NCBI GenBank assembly: GCA_025667525.1
Contig: CM046879.1
Location: forward strand, 385,229,039 to 385,293,038
Origin: Glebionis coronaria
Lineage: Eukaryota; Streptophyta; Magnoliopsida; Asterales; Asteraceae
Direction of reading: 5' to 3'
Length of the DNA stretch: 64,000 nucleotides
Below the pieces are notes generated by a model. It ran no database searches. It saw nothing but the letters and a program-made list of their open reading frames with translations, and had not been told where the DNA came from. Made by a program: the position numbers and the translations under genes. Of this stretch, positions 10,663 to 22,246 are shown in pieces. Position 1 is the stretch's first letter; the number at the start of each line of letters is the position of its first letter.

Positions 10663-12369
10663 AAAACTTGATAAAACACAAAAATATAATAAAATGTAAA
10701 TATCCATAGAAAAACAAAATAAAGATGGAAAAACTTTCAAAATACCAAAAATATTCTTCTCGACATGTCTTTCAGTATCGATAATATGGACGTACCTAGA
10801 AATGTCGCTCAATAACGACACAGGTGTGTACATAAAGCTCGAATGAAAGTTGTAAATATTTTTCAAAACATGTCATTTCAATGATTTACAATTACTTCAG
10901 ATTGTGACTCGTGCCTCAAAGAAATGAAAGTTGATCATGCTTGATAACTTATCCTCAACAACGGGAAAATTAAAATTCTTGGTCATCAGCTTTCATTAAA
11001 AACATTCCATGTTTTTAAGCTCATGTAAGAGACTTACAGTTAAATGTCAGACTGTAACTCGAACTTGAAATAAAGGAAAGTGTATCTTTAAAGATAAATT
11101 ATCCTAACAAACGGGTAGAGCAATCTATCACAGGTTGAGCTTGTCACAAAACATTCAACGTTTTGAGCTCAACACAATGGTTTGTAATCACTTTCAGATT
11201 GCAACCCGGAACTATATTCACGGGGGAGTGTACGATTTCGTGCTCTTACTCTCAGCAAAAGAAGTTAAATCTTCTTACACTTGAGTGGATTCGTCAAGAC
11301 ATTCAAAGTCTATGAACTCAAGTTTATGCTTTAGAAAAACCTTTTCGCTAAAAAGAATTGATTTTTTCAAAAAGCGTTGAACACAATTTTTTCAAGAATT
11401 TCTCAATGATATTCAAAATCTTTCAAAATTGTTTGTTCAACAACTCCTATCCTCAAAAGTTTAATGTGGATCAAATCCTCATAATGACAATTCCATTGGA
11501 TCAATTTTTGAGGGGGAGCTTTCTAATATTCATGCTAAGTTTGACACATTTTTCTCCCGAAGATTTTCAAGACTATTTTTCAAAATATATTTTAATGAAA
11601 TTTGGTATCTCTAATATCAAAAGATTTTATATATTAGAGATAGGGGGAGAAAATGTGATTAAAGTGTGATCTAAAGACTCAAGCACTCATGGTTACGATA
11701 AAAAAACCCACAACATCTTTAATTCACGACGTTATTGGTGTCAAAAGGGTGGTTAGGTTTAAGTCCAATGATCCAACCAGAACCGGAGGGATCTTCCCAG
11801 GACAATCCAATAGATTATTAGAAGTCCTTAGGAAAGATGGAGTAGAATGTGAACGTAGCTGAATGCCGACTAAGTACTGATGATAGCACTAGAACAATCA
11901 CAACAAGGTGCTATTAATGATGTCTTGGTAAGAATTGAAGGGGTTGAAGAATGAAAAAGAAATGTAAGGATAAAGGGTCTAAAGAAAGAAGCCCTCCATA
12001 AAACTTAGGCAGAAACCGGGTCAACTTATCATGAAGACAAACTCATCATGGACCCAGTAATGTGAAGCACAACACTTTCCTAGCTACTCAGGCTTCTCTC
12101 AAAAGAAGTTTGTTTTATTGTCACGGAATCAACACGACTTCTATTGACTTTCTCACTCCGAGATAATTGATATTGAATAGGTGGCATCTGCTCCAGCCTC
12201 CGACTACCAAAAGCGCACAAATCGAGTCTAGAGCCAAGAGATAAATCAAATCTCGTTAGGACACACGGATGAAGATAAAGAGAGTCCTACGCTATATCCT
12301 TGCGATATTGTAGAACACTCAGAGTGATACTACTTAGTATTCACAATGATGAGTGGAAATCCTTCCAGT
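10663..12369 (+). other. 3' non-coding region of copia A, part 1
   Basis: No coding frame is convincing. Three purine tracts stand out: GGGGGAGTG near 11223, GAGGGGGAGC near 11507 and ATAGGGGGAGAAAATG near 11640. The last two match tracts in copia B near 45293 and 45399. The part from 11740 on (CAAAAGGGTGG, then AACCAGAACCGGAGG) matches copia B at 54945-54958 and 58960-58985, which exposes the insertion in copia B. Confidence 0.7.
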
Positions 12370-12374
12370 GTTAA
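12370..12374 (+). repeat. Target-site duplication GTTAA, left copy
   Basis: GTTAA precedes TGATACAATG of the solo LTR and is repeated exactly at 14033-14037. Confidence 0.85.
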
Positions 12375-12751
12375 TGATACAATGAATTTGCTTGGGGTTC
12401 AGATTAATTCTCGGAATCTTCTCGAATTGATCACAGCTCAAAGTGGAATAGTTGTTCTTGGTGACAAATAGGGGATTTGGTTTTCTATTCTACTAATAAC
12501 GAAATAAATGAGCGTCGTTGAGAAATAAAAATTATGCGAGAAAAGATTAAACTAAAAAGTAGAAAAACACTTGGTAAAAACGAACATTTCGGGAAGCGTG
12601 CAATTTTCGGAAATTAAAAACGTAATAAAAATGAAAACTTTGAAAATTAAAATACTCGAAAATTAAACTAAGACGAACGTGTAAAAATAAAACTAAAAAA
12701 ATCTGGCGGGAAAAATAAGTTTAAAAATCAAATTTAAATAAAACTTAATTA

Positions 12752-13140
12752 ATTTCGCAAAAGAGAATTAAATTCGCAATATTTATAAAACTGAAAATAA
12801 TTTCGCAATTAAAAGTATGATTTCGCAATTTACTTGTGCAAGATTTCGCAATACGAGAATCCAATGATTTCGCAATGGCGAAACTGGAAGGAATTCGCAA
12901 TATTTTAAACTCGAATGATTTCGCAATTTAAGGAGTTCAATTTCGCAATCCCAAAATGATGAATAATTTCGCAATTCTCAAGGCAGAATTTCGCAATGAT
13001 TGCGAAATGATAAATTTCTCAATTAGAAATAGAAGATCAATTTCGCAATGAAGAAGATGAACAAATTCGCAACTTTTGGAATTCAAATTCGCAACTATGA
13101 CAAAATTCAATTTCGCAATTTTATGAAAAATTGCGAAATC
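12752..13140. repeat. Array of TTTCGCAAT words in solo LTR
   Basis: About 15 direct copies of TTCGCAA (mostly as ATTTCGCAAT) and 2 inverted copies (ATTGCGAAAT near 13000 and TTGCGAAATC near 13130) occur at irregular spacing, roughly every 20-30 bases, with unrelated AT-rich sequence between. This is not a simple tandem repeat. It lies about 430-820 bases downstream of the minus-strand TATA box. Confidence 0.85.
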
Positions 13141-13563
13141 GAATCAGATGCTCATAAAATACGATCTCGGACAAAGACGATTTTAGACAACTTTTTGGCA
13201 ACTTTTCAAAGACAATAAGCCAAGAAATACTCCAATAAGCTATCAATAAGCTAGGGAGAAGATCAAAACTTATAGAAACATCAACTTAAAGTCACGAAAA
13301 ATCAAAAAGACTTGAACTTTATATAAAAACTTGATAAAAAGATGATGAAAACAAGATTGAGATTAACAAGAAAGATTAAAAGATGAAGATTAAGACAAGA
13401 TTAACCTTAAAAAGTAGAGATTAAATTCAAAAACAAGAATTTAAAACAAGAATTAAAAGTTTTCTAGTGAGAGAAAGTTAAGCTTTCTCTCTCTAGAATT
13501 AAAAACTACAAATGAAAAATGAAACTAGAATAAAAACTACTCCTAAAATTGTGAGGAGAAGAC

Positions 13564-13572
13564 CTATTTATA
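13564..13572 (-). promoter_or_regulatory. TATA box of the solo LTR
   Basis: On the minus strand this reads TATAAATAG, about 460 bp from the LTR 5' end at 14032. The equivalent box lies at the same depth in the LTRs at 46982-46990 and 54379-54387. Confidence 0.6.
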
Positions 13573-14032
13573 GGTGTTGCTTGTGGGCTTGTAAATGGGC
13601 TTGTACATGGGCTTCTCTTCTTCTTTCTTCTTTAGTCTTTGCGTTTCTTTAAATAAACGTTTCTGACTTTGGATTTTGAGAAGTGTCGGTGAATCATTCC
13701 AACTCGTCTTATAATATTTTGTTTAATAGACTCGAGTTCTTTGACATATATAAATCTTCCATCTTTGACCCTTTTCTTCGATAAATCTTCAAATAGGCCC
13801 AATGACTTCCAATATTTTGCATCTCTTGGACAATAGACTTCGTCTTGAGTCTTTTTTCTTCGATAAAACTCGTGCAATCCCATGTTTTCTTCAATATTTA
13901 TCCGGTTAGCTCTAAAAACACAACAAGCACACAAACCACGCATAATTCCAAACAAATGATATTAAATACGCGTTTTGGTCTCGTTTTAGCAAGAAATAAG
14001 TGGTAAAAGGATGGGTGTTTTCACACCTATCA

Positions 14033-14037
14033 GTTAA
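14033..14037 (+). repeat. Target-site duplication GTTAA, right copy
   Basis: Exact match to 12370-12374, directly after the terminal TATCA of the solo LTR. Confidence 0.85.
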
Positions 14038-14905
14038 CATCAAACAGCACTGCGGTAGGTCATATGCAAGATTCTTTATGAATTGAGCATATGTAAAACT
14101 GAAAAGAAACAGTGGTTTGATTCTGAATTGATTCAAACTCGTTTCAGGTTTCTACGCAATATCTTTATGGTCTTGCTAGAAAATTCAGAGTGATATTCAT
14201 TAATATTCACAGTGACAAATGGAAATCCTTCTAGCGTCAACATCAAACAGCGCTAGGTTAGGTGACTTGTGAGATTCTTATGAATCAAACTTGTGTCAAC
14301 TGGAAAAAAACAATGGTAAGATTCTTAATGAATCAAACTTGTTCCAGGAATTTGAATTGAAGACTTTTATCAAGCGGATATTTATCCAATTGATTCACTC
14401 TTTATGTTCGCAGTCTTGCTTTGAGACGGTAAAGTAAAGAGAACGGCTAGTACAGCAGCGAAACCCTGTCAAGGAGATTCTTATTTGAATCTACCTATCA
14501 CAGTTACGGTATTTAATATCGTATAACGGTCTTCACCGACCGGAGGTAAAACGCTACTGATATAGGACGAATGTCAAAGCCATTCAGTCCGTGTCCATGT
14601 TTTGTCTCGAGAAGGTGGCGTCACAGTGTACTCAGCAAAGTCAAAGATTCAAAACCACATACTCATACCTAAAGACATATTCAACAATTAATAGTGTGAG
14701 CATGTGGATGAAGACACAAGATGGCAAAGACAAGTCAAGGATGATTTGAAGATCTCAAGATCAAAAGAAAAAGTCGAAAGACAATGACAAAGGCTCAAAG
14801 ATCACATCATGAAGGAACAAGACTACCATTACACGTTCAAGACTCATTTATGACGAGATTCGTAATCTTCATTGATCTCCAAATATCAAAAGGGTATGAC
14901 CTCAA
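14038..14905 (+). other. 3' non-coding region of copia A, part 2
   Basis: This resumes the sequence interrupted at 12374: ACATCAAACAGC and GGTAGGT-like blocks at 14039-14070 and again near 14240 resemble copia B at 59588-59612 and 59790-59812. It holds imperfect internal repeats, where a unit with GGAAATCCTTC...CAACATCAAACAGC and TGATTCTTAATGAATCAAACTTG recurs. No coding frame is convincing. Confidence 0.65.
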
Positions 14906-14917
14906 ATTGGGGGAGAT
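14906..14917 (+). promoter_or_regulatory. Polypurine tract of copia A
   Basis: ATTGGGGGAGAT directly precedes the TGTTAGCC start of the LTR. Copia B has nearly the same tract at 60567-60578. Confidence 0.8.
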
Positions 14918-15299
14918 TGTTAGCCTCAAAATATTGAGTCAAACAAGAATGCTCGGTCATAGGTTATTATTGTAACATTAGTTAGAACGTTGTAATTGGT
15001 AGTTAATTAGTCGTGGTTTACGGGCTTCGATTTAAACTAATTAAAGTCCAAAAGACAAGCCCGACCCAATATATAGCCCATTAAAGCCCGCATGTGGGTG
15101 GACTATATATACTACCCTCCTAGCATGTTAAGAGGGTTGGTTGGTTGATCATATCATTTTTCTCTTAATCTAATATCACCTAGTTTCTCCAACCATTCTC
15201 TCTACTTTCTCTCACTACTTTATCTCTCTAGAATTCATCTTCTTCATCTATTTTCTTACTTTAATTCGTGCTCTATTATCTAAATATATGGGACAACAC
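14918..15299 (+). repeat. 3' LTR of copia A
   Basis: It starts TGTTAGCC after the polypurine tract. It has a TATATATA box at 15104-15112, then pyrimidine-rich leader sequence with CTCTCTAGAA, the same plan as the copia B LTR at 60579-60877. The right end is placed at an ACA just before copia B integrase coding resumes (about 15300), but 15296 or an earlier base is also possible. No target-site duplication can be tested because the left end is off the window. Confidence 0.6.
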
Positions 15300-16500
15300 A
15301 AAGCATATGACAGGAGACCGCTCGATGCTCAGAAATTTCGTCAGCAAGTTTCTAGGAACGGTGAAATTCGGAAACGACCATATTGCAAAGATCATGGGTT
15401 ATGGTGAATATTAAATTGGAAATGTTACGATTTCAAAGGTATATTACATGGAGGGACTTGGTCACAACTTATTCTCAGTAGGACAATTTTGCGATTCAAA
15501 CCTTGAGGTTACTTTTTGACAACATACTTGCTTCATTCATGATCTTGCAGGAAATGATTTGTTAAAAGGTTCTCCAGGGGATAATCTCTACACACTGTCC
15601 ATTCAAAACATGATGGCCGCTTTTCCTGTATGCCTTCTCTCCAAAGCATCTAAGACCAAGTCATGGTTGTGGCATCGCCGGTTATCTCCTCTTAACTTTG
15701 ATGCTATTAACCATTTTGCTAAAAACGAGCTTGTTCGTGGTCTTCCAAAACATAAGTTCGACAAGGATCATTTATGTTCCGCGTGTTCTTTGGGGAAAAG
15801 CCCAAGAAATCATACAAACCTAAAGCTGAAGACACCAACCAAGAACCAATGTACCTTTTGCACATGGATCTTTGCGGGCCAATGCGTACGGCTAGTGTGA
15901 GTGGTCGAAAATATATCCTCGTCATGGTGGATGTTTATTCAAGATTTACATGGGTTAAGTTCTTAGCAACAAAGGATCAAGAACCAGCATATATTATTAC
16001 TTTTCTTAAGATGATCCAGGTGCGTCTTAATGCTACTGTTCGTCGAATTCGAACTTGTAATGGAATTGAGTTTGTTAATCAGACTCTACGAGACTATTAT
16101 GAAAAGGTTGGTATTTCACATGAAACTTCAATTGCTTGCACTCCACAATAAAACGGTGTCGTGGAAAGACGTAACCGTACACTTATGGAAGCTGCCAGAA
16201 CCATGTTGATTTATGCGAATGCTCCTTTATTCATATGGGCTGAAGGAGTGGCAACCGCATGTTATACCTAAAACCGCTCTATCATCCGTAAGCGCCACGA
16301 GAAAACTCCATATGAGCTTATTCATGGACATAAACCCGATATTTCATTTCATCATGTGTTTGGTGCACTGTGTTATCCAAATACAAATAGTGAGAATTTG
16401 GGCAAACTTCAGTTGAAGGCTGATATTGGAATTTTCGTTGGTTACTCACTCGCAAAGAAAGCTTACCGAATTTATAACCATCGTCTTGGCAAGATAGTAT
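15300..16500 (+). pseudogene. pol: Copia B integrase, catalytic Asp lost
   Basis: Coding begins mid-protein at a KHMTGDRSML block, the end of the protease region. It runs through GHNLFSVGQFCDS (pre-integrase), the zinc-binding WLWHRRLSPLNF...HLCSAC block (about 15660-15790) and the integrase core. The first catalytic Asp is at 15867-15869 (HMDLCG). Where the family has Asp in the next motif this copy reads RTCNGIEF, with Cys at 16056-16058, so the second catalytic residue is gone. TAA codons at about 15409 and 16149-16151 and a frameshift near 15870 add to the damage. The glutamate region NGVVERRN follows the stop at 16151. Confidence 0.9.
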
Positions 16501-17186
16501 AAACTTTAGATGCCGATTTTGATGAGTTGACAGCGATGGCTTCTGAGCAACACATCTCTGAACCCGCACTTCATGAGATGGGAACCGGTACGATTAGTTC
16601 CGGATTAACTCCCAATAATCCTGCTTCTCGATCAATTACACCACCTACAAGGCCGGAGTGGGATGAGTTATTTCAACCTATGTTTGATGAATTATTTGAT
16701 CCTCCAAGTGATGATTCTCCAACACCTACAGCAGTAGCTCTGATTCCCGAAGTTGTTGCTCAAGATAATGGAAATCAATCTGATGCATCTATAGTGACTA
16801 TTGAACCAGATGCACCATCCCCCAACAATTCTTAAACTACACCCGAATCAACACCCCTAATTGTTCCTAATGATGTTGAAGAGGATTACTATGATCACGA
16901 TTTGGAAATTGCTCACCTACAAGAGCTTCCATTCTTTGGTTCACAAAGACCCGGAAGCTCTAACGGTGCGTCTACCTCAGAGGAAGATCCTGCAATCATT
17001 TACTCCAGACCACCACGGATTGAAACTCACAACACCAAATGGAGAAAGGATCACCCAACCCGCAATATTATTGGTGACGTTGATCGACCAGTCTTGACAC
17101 GTCATCAACTACAAGAGCACGCATTGTATTGCTTCTTTGATGTGTTTCTCTGCGAGAAAGCCCTACATCTTGGCAACAAGCCATGA
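16501..17186 (+). pseudogene. pol: Copia B linker between integrase and RT
   Basis: The frame continues with a low-complexity segment rich in Pro, Ser, Asp and Glu (about 16527-16835), a stop at 16833-16835, and a further acidic segment that includes RNIIGDV (about 17062-17082). Copia polyproteins normally carry such a variable linker ahead of RT. A frameshift near 17187 separates it from RT. Confidence 0.75.
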
Positions 17187-18137
17187 CACAATCATCTTGG
17201 ATTGAAGCCATGCAATAGGAACTTAATGAATTTCAACGCCTTGAAGTATGGGAATTAGTTCCTCTACCTGACAATGTTGACATCCTTACATTGTTGTGGG
17301 TATATAAGGTTAAACTAGATGATTTAGGTGGAGTGTTAGAGAACAAAGCTAGATTGGTTGCTCGAGGTTACAAACAAGATTTGGGTATTGACTTTAGAAT
17401 CCTTTGCTCATGTTGCACGATTGGAGGCGATTAGACTATTCCTTGCCTATGCTGCTCACATGAATATGATCGTCTACCAAATGGATGTTAAGACGACATT
17501 TCTTAATGGTGAATTAAGGGAAGAAGTCTACATAAGCCAGCCGAATGGATTCGTCAACTCGGAGTATCCTAATCACGTGTACAAGCTCAAGAAGGCTCTT
17601 TACGGGTTGAAACAAGCTCCACGCGCGTGGTACGATCTCCTATCGTCTTATCTAATCTCGGAAGGCTTCTCCAAAGGCAAAGTGGACCCAACATTGTTCA
17701 TTCTCAAGGAGGAAAACGACATGATACTGGTACAAATTTATGTTGATAATATAATTTTTGCTGCCACTAATCAAAAATTGTCTGACCATTTTAAGAAAAT
17801 CATGTCCACACGCTTTAAGATGTCGATGATGGGAAAATTTTCATTTTTCTTAGGGTTGCAAATTTCTCAAAATCCCAGAGGCATTTTCATTAATCAATCC
17901 AAATATGCTCTTGAATCTTTGAAAAAGTATCATTTTGAAAACTATGACCCCGTGAATACTCCAATGGTGGAGAGATCTAAGTTAAATGAGGATAGGGATG
18001 GGATTGCTGTCGATCCTAAACTTTACCGTGGAATGATCGGCACCCTTCTCTATCTGACTGCTAGCAGGCCTGATTTGCAATTTGATATATGCATGTGGGC
18101 CCGGTATCAGGCTCGGCCTAGCGAAAAGCACTTATAG
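17187..18137 (+). pseudogene. pol: Copia B reverse transcriptase, YVDD changed to YVDN
   Basis: Ty1/copia RT motifs are plain: WIEAMQ and ELNEFQRLEVWELV at the start (with TAG at about 17215), [49 protein letters not shown], and the catalytic box at 17739-17750, which reads YVDN instead of YVDD. The last metal-binding Asp is therefore Asn and the enzyme should be dead. Frameshifts lie near 17187 and 17390, and a TAG at 18135-18137 ends the frame in the SEKHL block ahead of RNase H. Confidence 0.93.
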
Positions 18138-18721
18138 GTTGTGAAAAGGATCTTTTGGTATCTTAAAGGAACACTTCATCGTGGTCTGTGGTATCTTAAG
18201 GATTCCTCTATTGCACTAATATCATATACAGATGCGGATTATTATGGGTGTCAAGATACTAGACGTAGAACTTCTGGTAGTGTGCAACTTCTTGGAGATA
18301 GACAGATTAGTTAGGCATCCAAAAAGTAGAAAATCGCTGCGATATCAAGTACAGAGGCTGAATACATTGCTATGTCCGGTTGTTGTGCTCAAGTTCTATG
18401 GATGAGATCACAATTAACTGACTACGGTCTTGGATTCAACAAAATTCTGATGTACTGTGACAACAAAAGCGCCATTCCCCTTTGCTACAACTACGTTCAA
18501 CACTCCCGGGCGAAGCACATTGACATCCGCTACCATTTCATCAAAGAGCAAGTGGAAAATGGAGTGATCGAGCTATATTTTGTCAACACTGAGTATCAGC
18601 TGGCGGATATATTCACAAAGGCCTTAGATCGAGGACGTATCAAGTTTTTGATCGAAAAGCTGGGCATGAAATCATTATCACCGGCAACACTTAAGGAGTT
18701 GGCAGAAGAATCTGCAGAATA
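18138..18721 (+). pseudogene. pol: Copia B RNase H
   Basis: The frame continues after the stop at 18137 with RIFWYLKGTLHRGLWY, TDADYYGCQDTRR (first acidic residue), then [10 protein letters not shown] (glutamate), MYCDNKSAI (aspartate) and the copia RNase H tail ending in [17 protein letters not shown] codons near 18313 and 18327 break it. The ORF ends at TAG 18720-18722, which is probably the natural polyprotein end. Confidence 0.9.
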
Positions 18722-19803
18722 GTGGTGGTAAACTATTCTAGAGTATCCTTTTATCGTGATCTTGTATATTATCGTATATATAAACCACCAAAAGAAAAAT
18801 ACAAAATTATAAAACATACAAAAACCATAAAAATTATAAAATCAAGAAAATCCAAAAATATTTTTCATTTTATATCGGGCATGTCTTTTAGTACGGTAAT
18901 ATTTACGGCCTTAGAAATGTCGATTAAAATTGACATGGCACCATAAATAGAGTCTGTATGAAAGTCGTACATATTTTAATACATGCCCAAATGGCTTGTA
19001 GTTATTCCTGACTGCAACCCGCTTTTCGCATTAAAGTCACGTATTTCTTTCGAAAACGTTGGCTCACAACGGGAATTAATTTTCTCAAGTATGGTTTAAT
19101 TTAAAACCATACAAGGGATCAAGTTTACTTTATAACTTGGTCTAACAAAAATTTGTGTACGCTTCAGTGCACTTATGTTGTTTACATAAGAGAAATCTTA
19201 TTGCCACCAGAATCGTTCTTTTAAATCATTAAATGGAAAATGTTTTCATTGGTATTAGATTCCTTAAACAACGACTACAACTATTTAAATAGAAACCGGG
19301 TCAGTGTTTAAGGGGGAGAAAATATCAAACCATATTTGTCATCAATATATCGTCTTCAAGAATCTTTTCAGAAAAATAACGGTTAAATGTTGTTCGTCAT
19401 GAGTTTGTCAAGTTTGTGGATTTTGGATTCGCTGTAGACCGTTTCTCGTGCTTTTAATTGGATTTTTTGAGATAAATAGCTTTTAGGCAGACTAATTCAA
19501 GTGCGTTGATTGGTTGTGTGTGAAAAATAGTTAAACGAATATTTAAGTGACAACGAATGTTAAGTCTTCCTTTAAGAAATGTTAAACTAAATAAGGCTTT
19601 AACTAAATGACAAATACAAAGAAAAAGGAGGCCCAAAAGCGTAAAGATTGAAAATATTGACTTAGGTCAAATTGTTTGACCGCGCCCCCTTCTCCCGTTT
19701 TCGTCTCACTATTTCACACAAACAAAAACACCACTTGCCGCCATTGTTAAAGCTTCATCAAACACGTTTTTGCTTTGTTTTCGTTCAAATCTTATAAGCT
19801 ATC
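18722..19803 (+). other. Spacer between copia B pol and ORF2
   Basis: AT-rich and non-coding. It contains a purine tract GGGGGAGAAAAT near 19312. The part from about 18860 to 19050 resembles copia A at about 10740-10900. Just before ORF2 a pyrimidine-rich stretch (about 19685-19800) could serve as a splice acceptor or leader for a subgenomic ORF2 RNA; that is a guess from composition. Confidence 0.6.
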
Positions 19804-21282
19804 ATGTCTCGCACTCAAGAACAACAAATTCAACTTGACAATGAACTCGTACCAGAAGAAAACCGTCTTCCATTCACCCCCAATAATCAACGTTTGAAAG
19901 AAGGCTTCGTTCCATCACAAGCAGCATTCAGAATCGCTATCGAAATCCTTGATCTCACACCGATCAAATCTGCACTACGGATTTCAGCAAGTGTACCCGA
20001 AATTTACATGCATGAATTTTGGTCATCCATCAAACCCATCACCAACACAAAGTTTTCTTTCGACCTCAATCGTGAGAAGAAGGAATTTTCTCTTAATCAG
20101 TTTCACGAAATCTTTGGATTCCCTTCGTTAGCTAAAGGGAAAAAATATGCTCCTGTTCCAGATGCAAAAGAAATAATAGATTTGATTATGTCACTTGGCG
20201 ATGATGAAGAATTGCCAAACTTGTCTAAGTTTAATACTTCTAGGCTTGGACAACAGTGGAAAGCAATTTTTAGCATCATTATCTGATGTTGACAGGAAAA
20301 TCCAGAGGTGCAGATTCCATGAGACTTTGTCAGTCTCGTATATTTTATGAAATCTACAAGAGACTCAATGTAGATTATGCCTCTCTCATATGGGAAGAAT
20401 TTCATTATCAAGCTTTCAAAAATGTTAAGAAGAAATCTAACCACCTTCAATTTCCATGATTCACAAAGCTCATCATCATTTACTTCATTATCAAGCTATA
20501 GATCGACGTGGAGGATTCTTTGTTAACTCAGAAGATGATGATTTCTTCATAGTAGCCATGAGACAAGAAGGATTTAAGATTATTTACTCAGGTACTCCTG
20601 CTCCTGTTCCGGATAATATGCTGAATGACAAAATCAAAAGGAGTGCTTCATATAAGACCCTTCTGAAAGAAAATGAAGAACACTTAAAGAAAATAGAAGC
20701 GGGAGAAATCAAGGCACCATAACCCAAAGGTAAAAGAAAGGAAACTCACTCGTCAGAAGCTGATACACCAAAACAAGACAAAGGCAAAAGAACAACAACA
20801 ATGACTTTATGGGAGAAAAAGGCCAATGGAAAGAAAATACTTCTCATGGATGAAGACAAAGAAGAACAACCTTTAACTGAAAAACAACAACTAAAGGAAC
20901 TAAAGAAGGTTTTCCAACAAAGTCAAAAAGAAACAGGAGGTAGTGGATCGGGTCAGAAATCAAAGGAAATCGAAGCTTCTTATATTGCTGTTATTGTTGA
21001 TTTTAGAGAACCCGATGATTACGAGGACGAGCCAGTTCATGATGAAGACGATGATCAGCAGCATGAATACCACGACACAAGTCTCGATGATACTCCACCT
21101 GCACAAACAGAGATAATACACATGGAGACAGAAATAGCTGACATCAACAAGGAGAAGAGAGTTACTAAATCCACTTTAGAGTCAGATCCAGTAGGTAAAT
21201 ACTTAAACTATCAATCTCTAGATTCGGAAGTCACTAACACTGGTCCTTCATCAAACTCGAACATGGTCAATGTCCCTGTAAC
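19804..21282 (+). pseudogene. Copia B accessory ORF2, 5' part
   Basis: The ATG at 19804 follows a leader-like stretch. The N-terminal domain (about 160 residues) contains ALRISASVPEIYMHEFW (about 19972-20024) and a helical region with FSLNQFHEIFGFPSLAKG. After a frameshift near 20285 it continues with a block including RLNVDYASLIWEEF, a stop near 20458, then Lys/Glu-rich and acidic segments to 21282. I recognise the type from memory as an uncharacterised ORF found behind pol in daisy-family copia elements; no enzyme motif is visible. A retrotransposon cuts it at 21282/21283. Confidence 0.75.
21278..21282 (+). repeat. Target-site duplication GTAAC, left copy
   Basis: GTAAC immediately precedes TGTAAGACCC of the 5' LTR and recurs at 42421-42425. 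Confidence 0.93.
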
Positions 21283-22195
21283 TGTAAGACCCGTGAAAGT
21301 GCCGTAAGATGTTAAGTTATTGTCTCAAGAGTTGTTCAGTATGAGCATCTCTCTTAAGTTGCGACTCACTTGTGGATGTGATATCCCGAGCCCAATGTTA
21401 TTTATTTAATCCTATTTTACGGATATTTTTGAAATTTTTATGAAATTTCGTTTGCTATATATTTGACGGTTTAAGTTGAAACCAACGTTTACGGTCGTAA
21501 TTTTAACATTTGACGATTTAAGAAGAACCGATGACGACTACGATACCGACGGATGCCCAAAATTTATCTTTTATTATCGATTGATCGATATTTGAGTTTT
21601 TCGAGATTTTATTTTTATTACGTGTTAAGTCGAGTCGGAACCAAGTGTATATTCGTTTTGTGTGCGTTTGAACCATTTAAAAGTATTTTCGAGTGTTCGG
21701 GACGACCCCCGACTTCCGTAAAATTTTAAAGTCGACTAATAAGTTGTTTCCCGCAAATATTGGTGTCATTTAAATACAAGGCCAAAAGATTAGCCAAATT
21801 ACCACTTGAGCCCCTCAAACTTTACAAAAGGTTGAAAACCAAAAACACACATCACAAAAACACATAAAAATTTCTCTCATTTCTCTCCCACCCCTCTCTT
21901 TGGCCGTCGGCCAAGAACACCACCACCACCAATAATTTTTTTTCCCATTTGATTTGATTAAATTCAAGTTTAGACCACCCTCGAATTAATCATTGTAAGT
22001 GTTTTGATATAGTTTTTAACAACATGCATTAACATTAATTTTTCAAGAATTAAAGATTTTTCAAAAACGTGTTTAGATGTAATTAAACTAGTGGGGTGTT
22101 TAATTCATGTGTTTATGAGGATGAATCATCCATAAAACATAATGGGGTTTATGATTTTTGTGTTACACAGCCCCTAAAGCGACGAAATGTGGGGG

Positions 22196-22246
<51 letters not shown>

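Larger units (their letters stand above)
12375..14032 (-). mobile_element. Solo LTR of an Athila/Tat-like gypsy element
   Basis: The 1,658 bp block begins TGATA and ends TATCA on the + strand and is flanked by the exact 5 bp duplication GTTAA. Its right end (GGATGGGTGTTTTCACACCTATCA) is nearly the same as the LTR ends at 47442 and 54839, which belong to a minus-strand Athila-like element, so this LTR is also read on the minus strand. A TATAAATA box lies at 13564-13572 (minus). A motif array occupies 12752-13140. There is no internal region, primer binding site or partner LTR. Deletion between two LTRs is the usual origin. Confidence 0.9.
8143..15299 (+). mobile_element. Copia A: Ty1/copia derivative with gag but no pol
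   Basis: Gag (8143-10662) is followed directly by non-coding sequence. That sequence matches, piece by piece, the region behind pol and the region behind ORF2 of copia B: 10740-11100 resembles 18880-19050, 11370-11700 resembles 45205-45440, and 11740-12374 with 14038-14917 resembles 58936-60578. It ends in a polypurine tract and an LTR. No integrase, RT or RNase H lies between. The 5' end is outside the window because the left gypsy element is inserted in its gag. The alternative is that the gag belongs to copia B and 10663-15299 is a truncated insert. The right boundary is uncertain by a few bases. Confidence 0.6.

Noticed and set aside
12752..13140. CRISPR-like array
   Set aside because: The repeat words are 7-10 bases, with irregular spacing and inverted copies, in plant LTR DNA; there are no cas genes.
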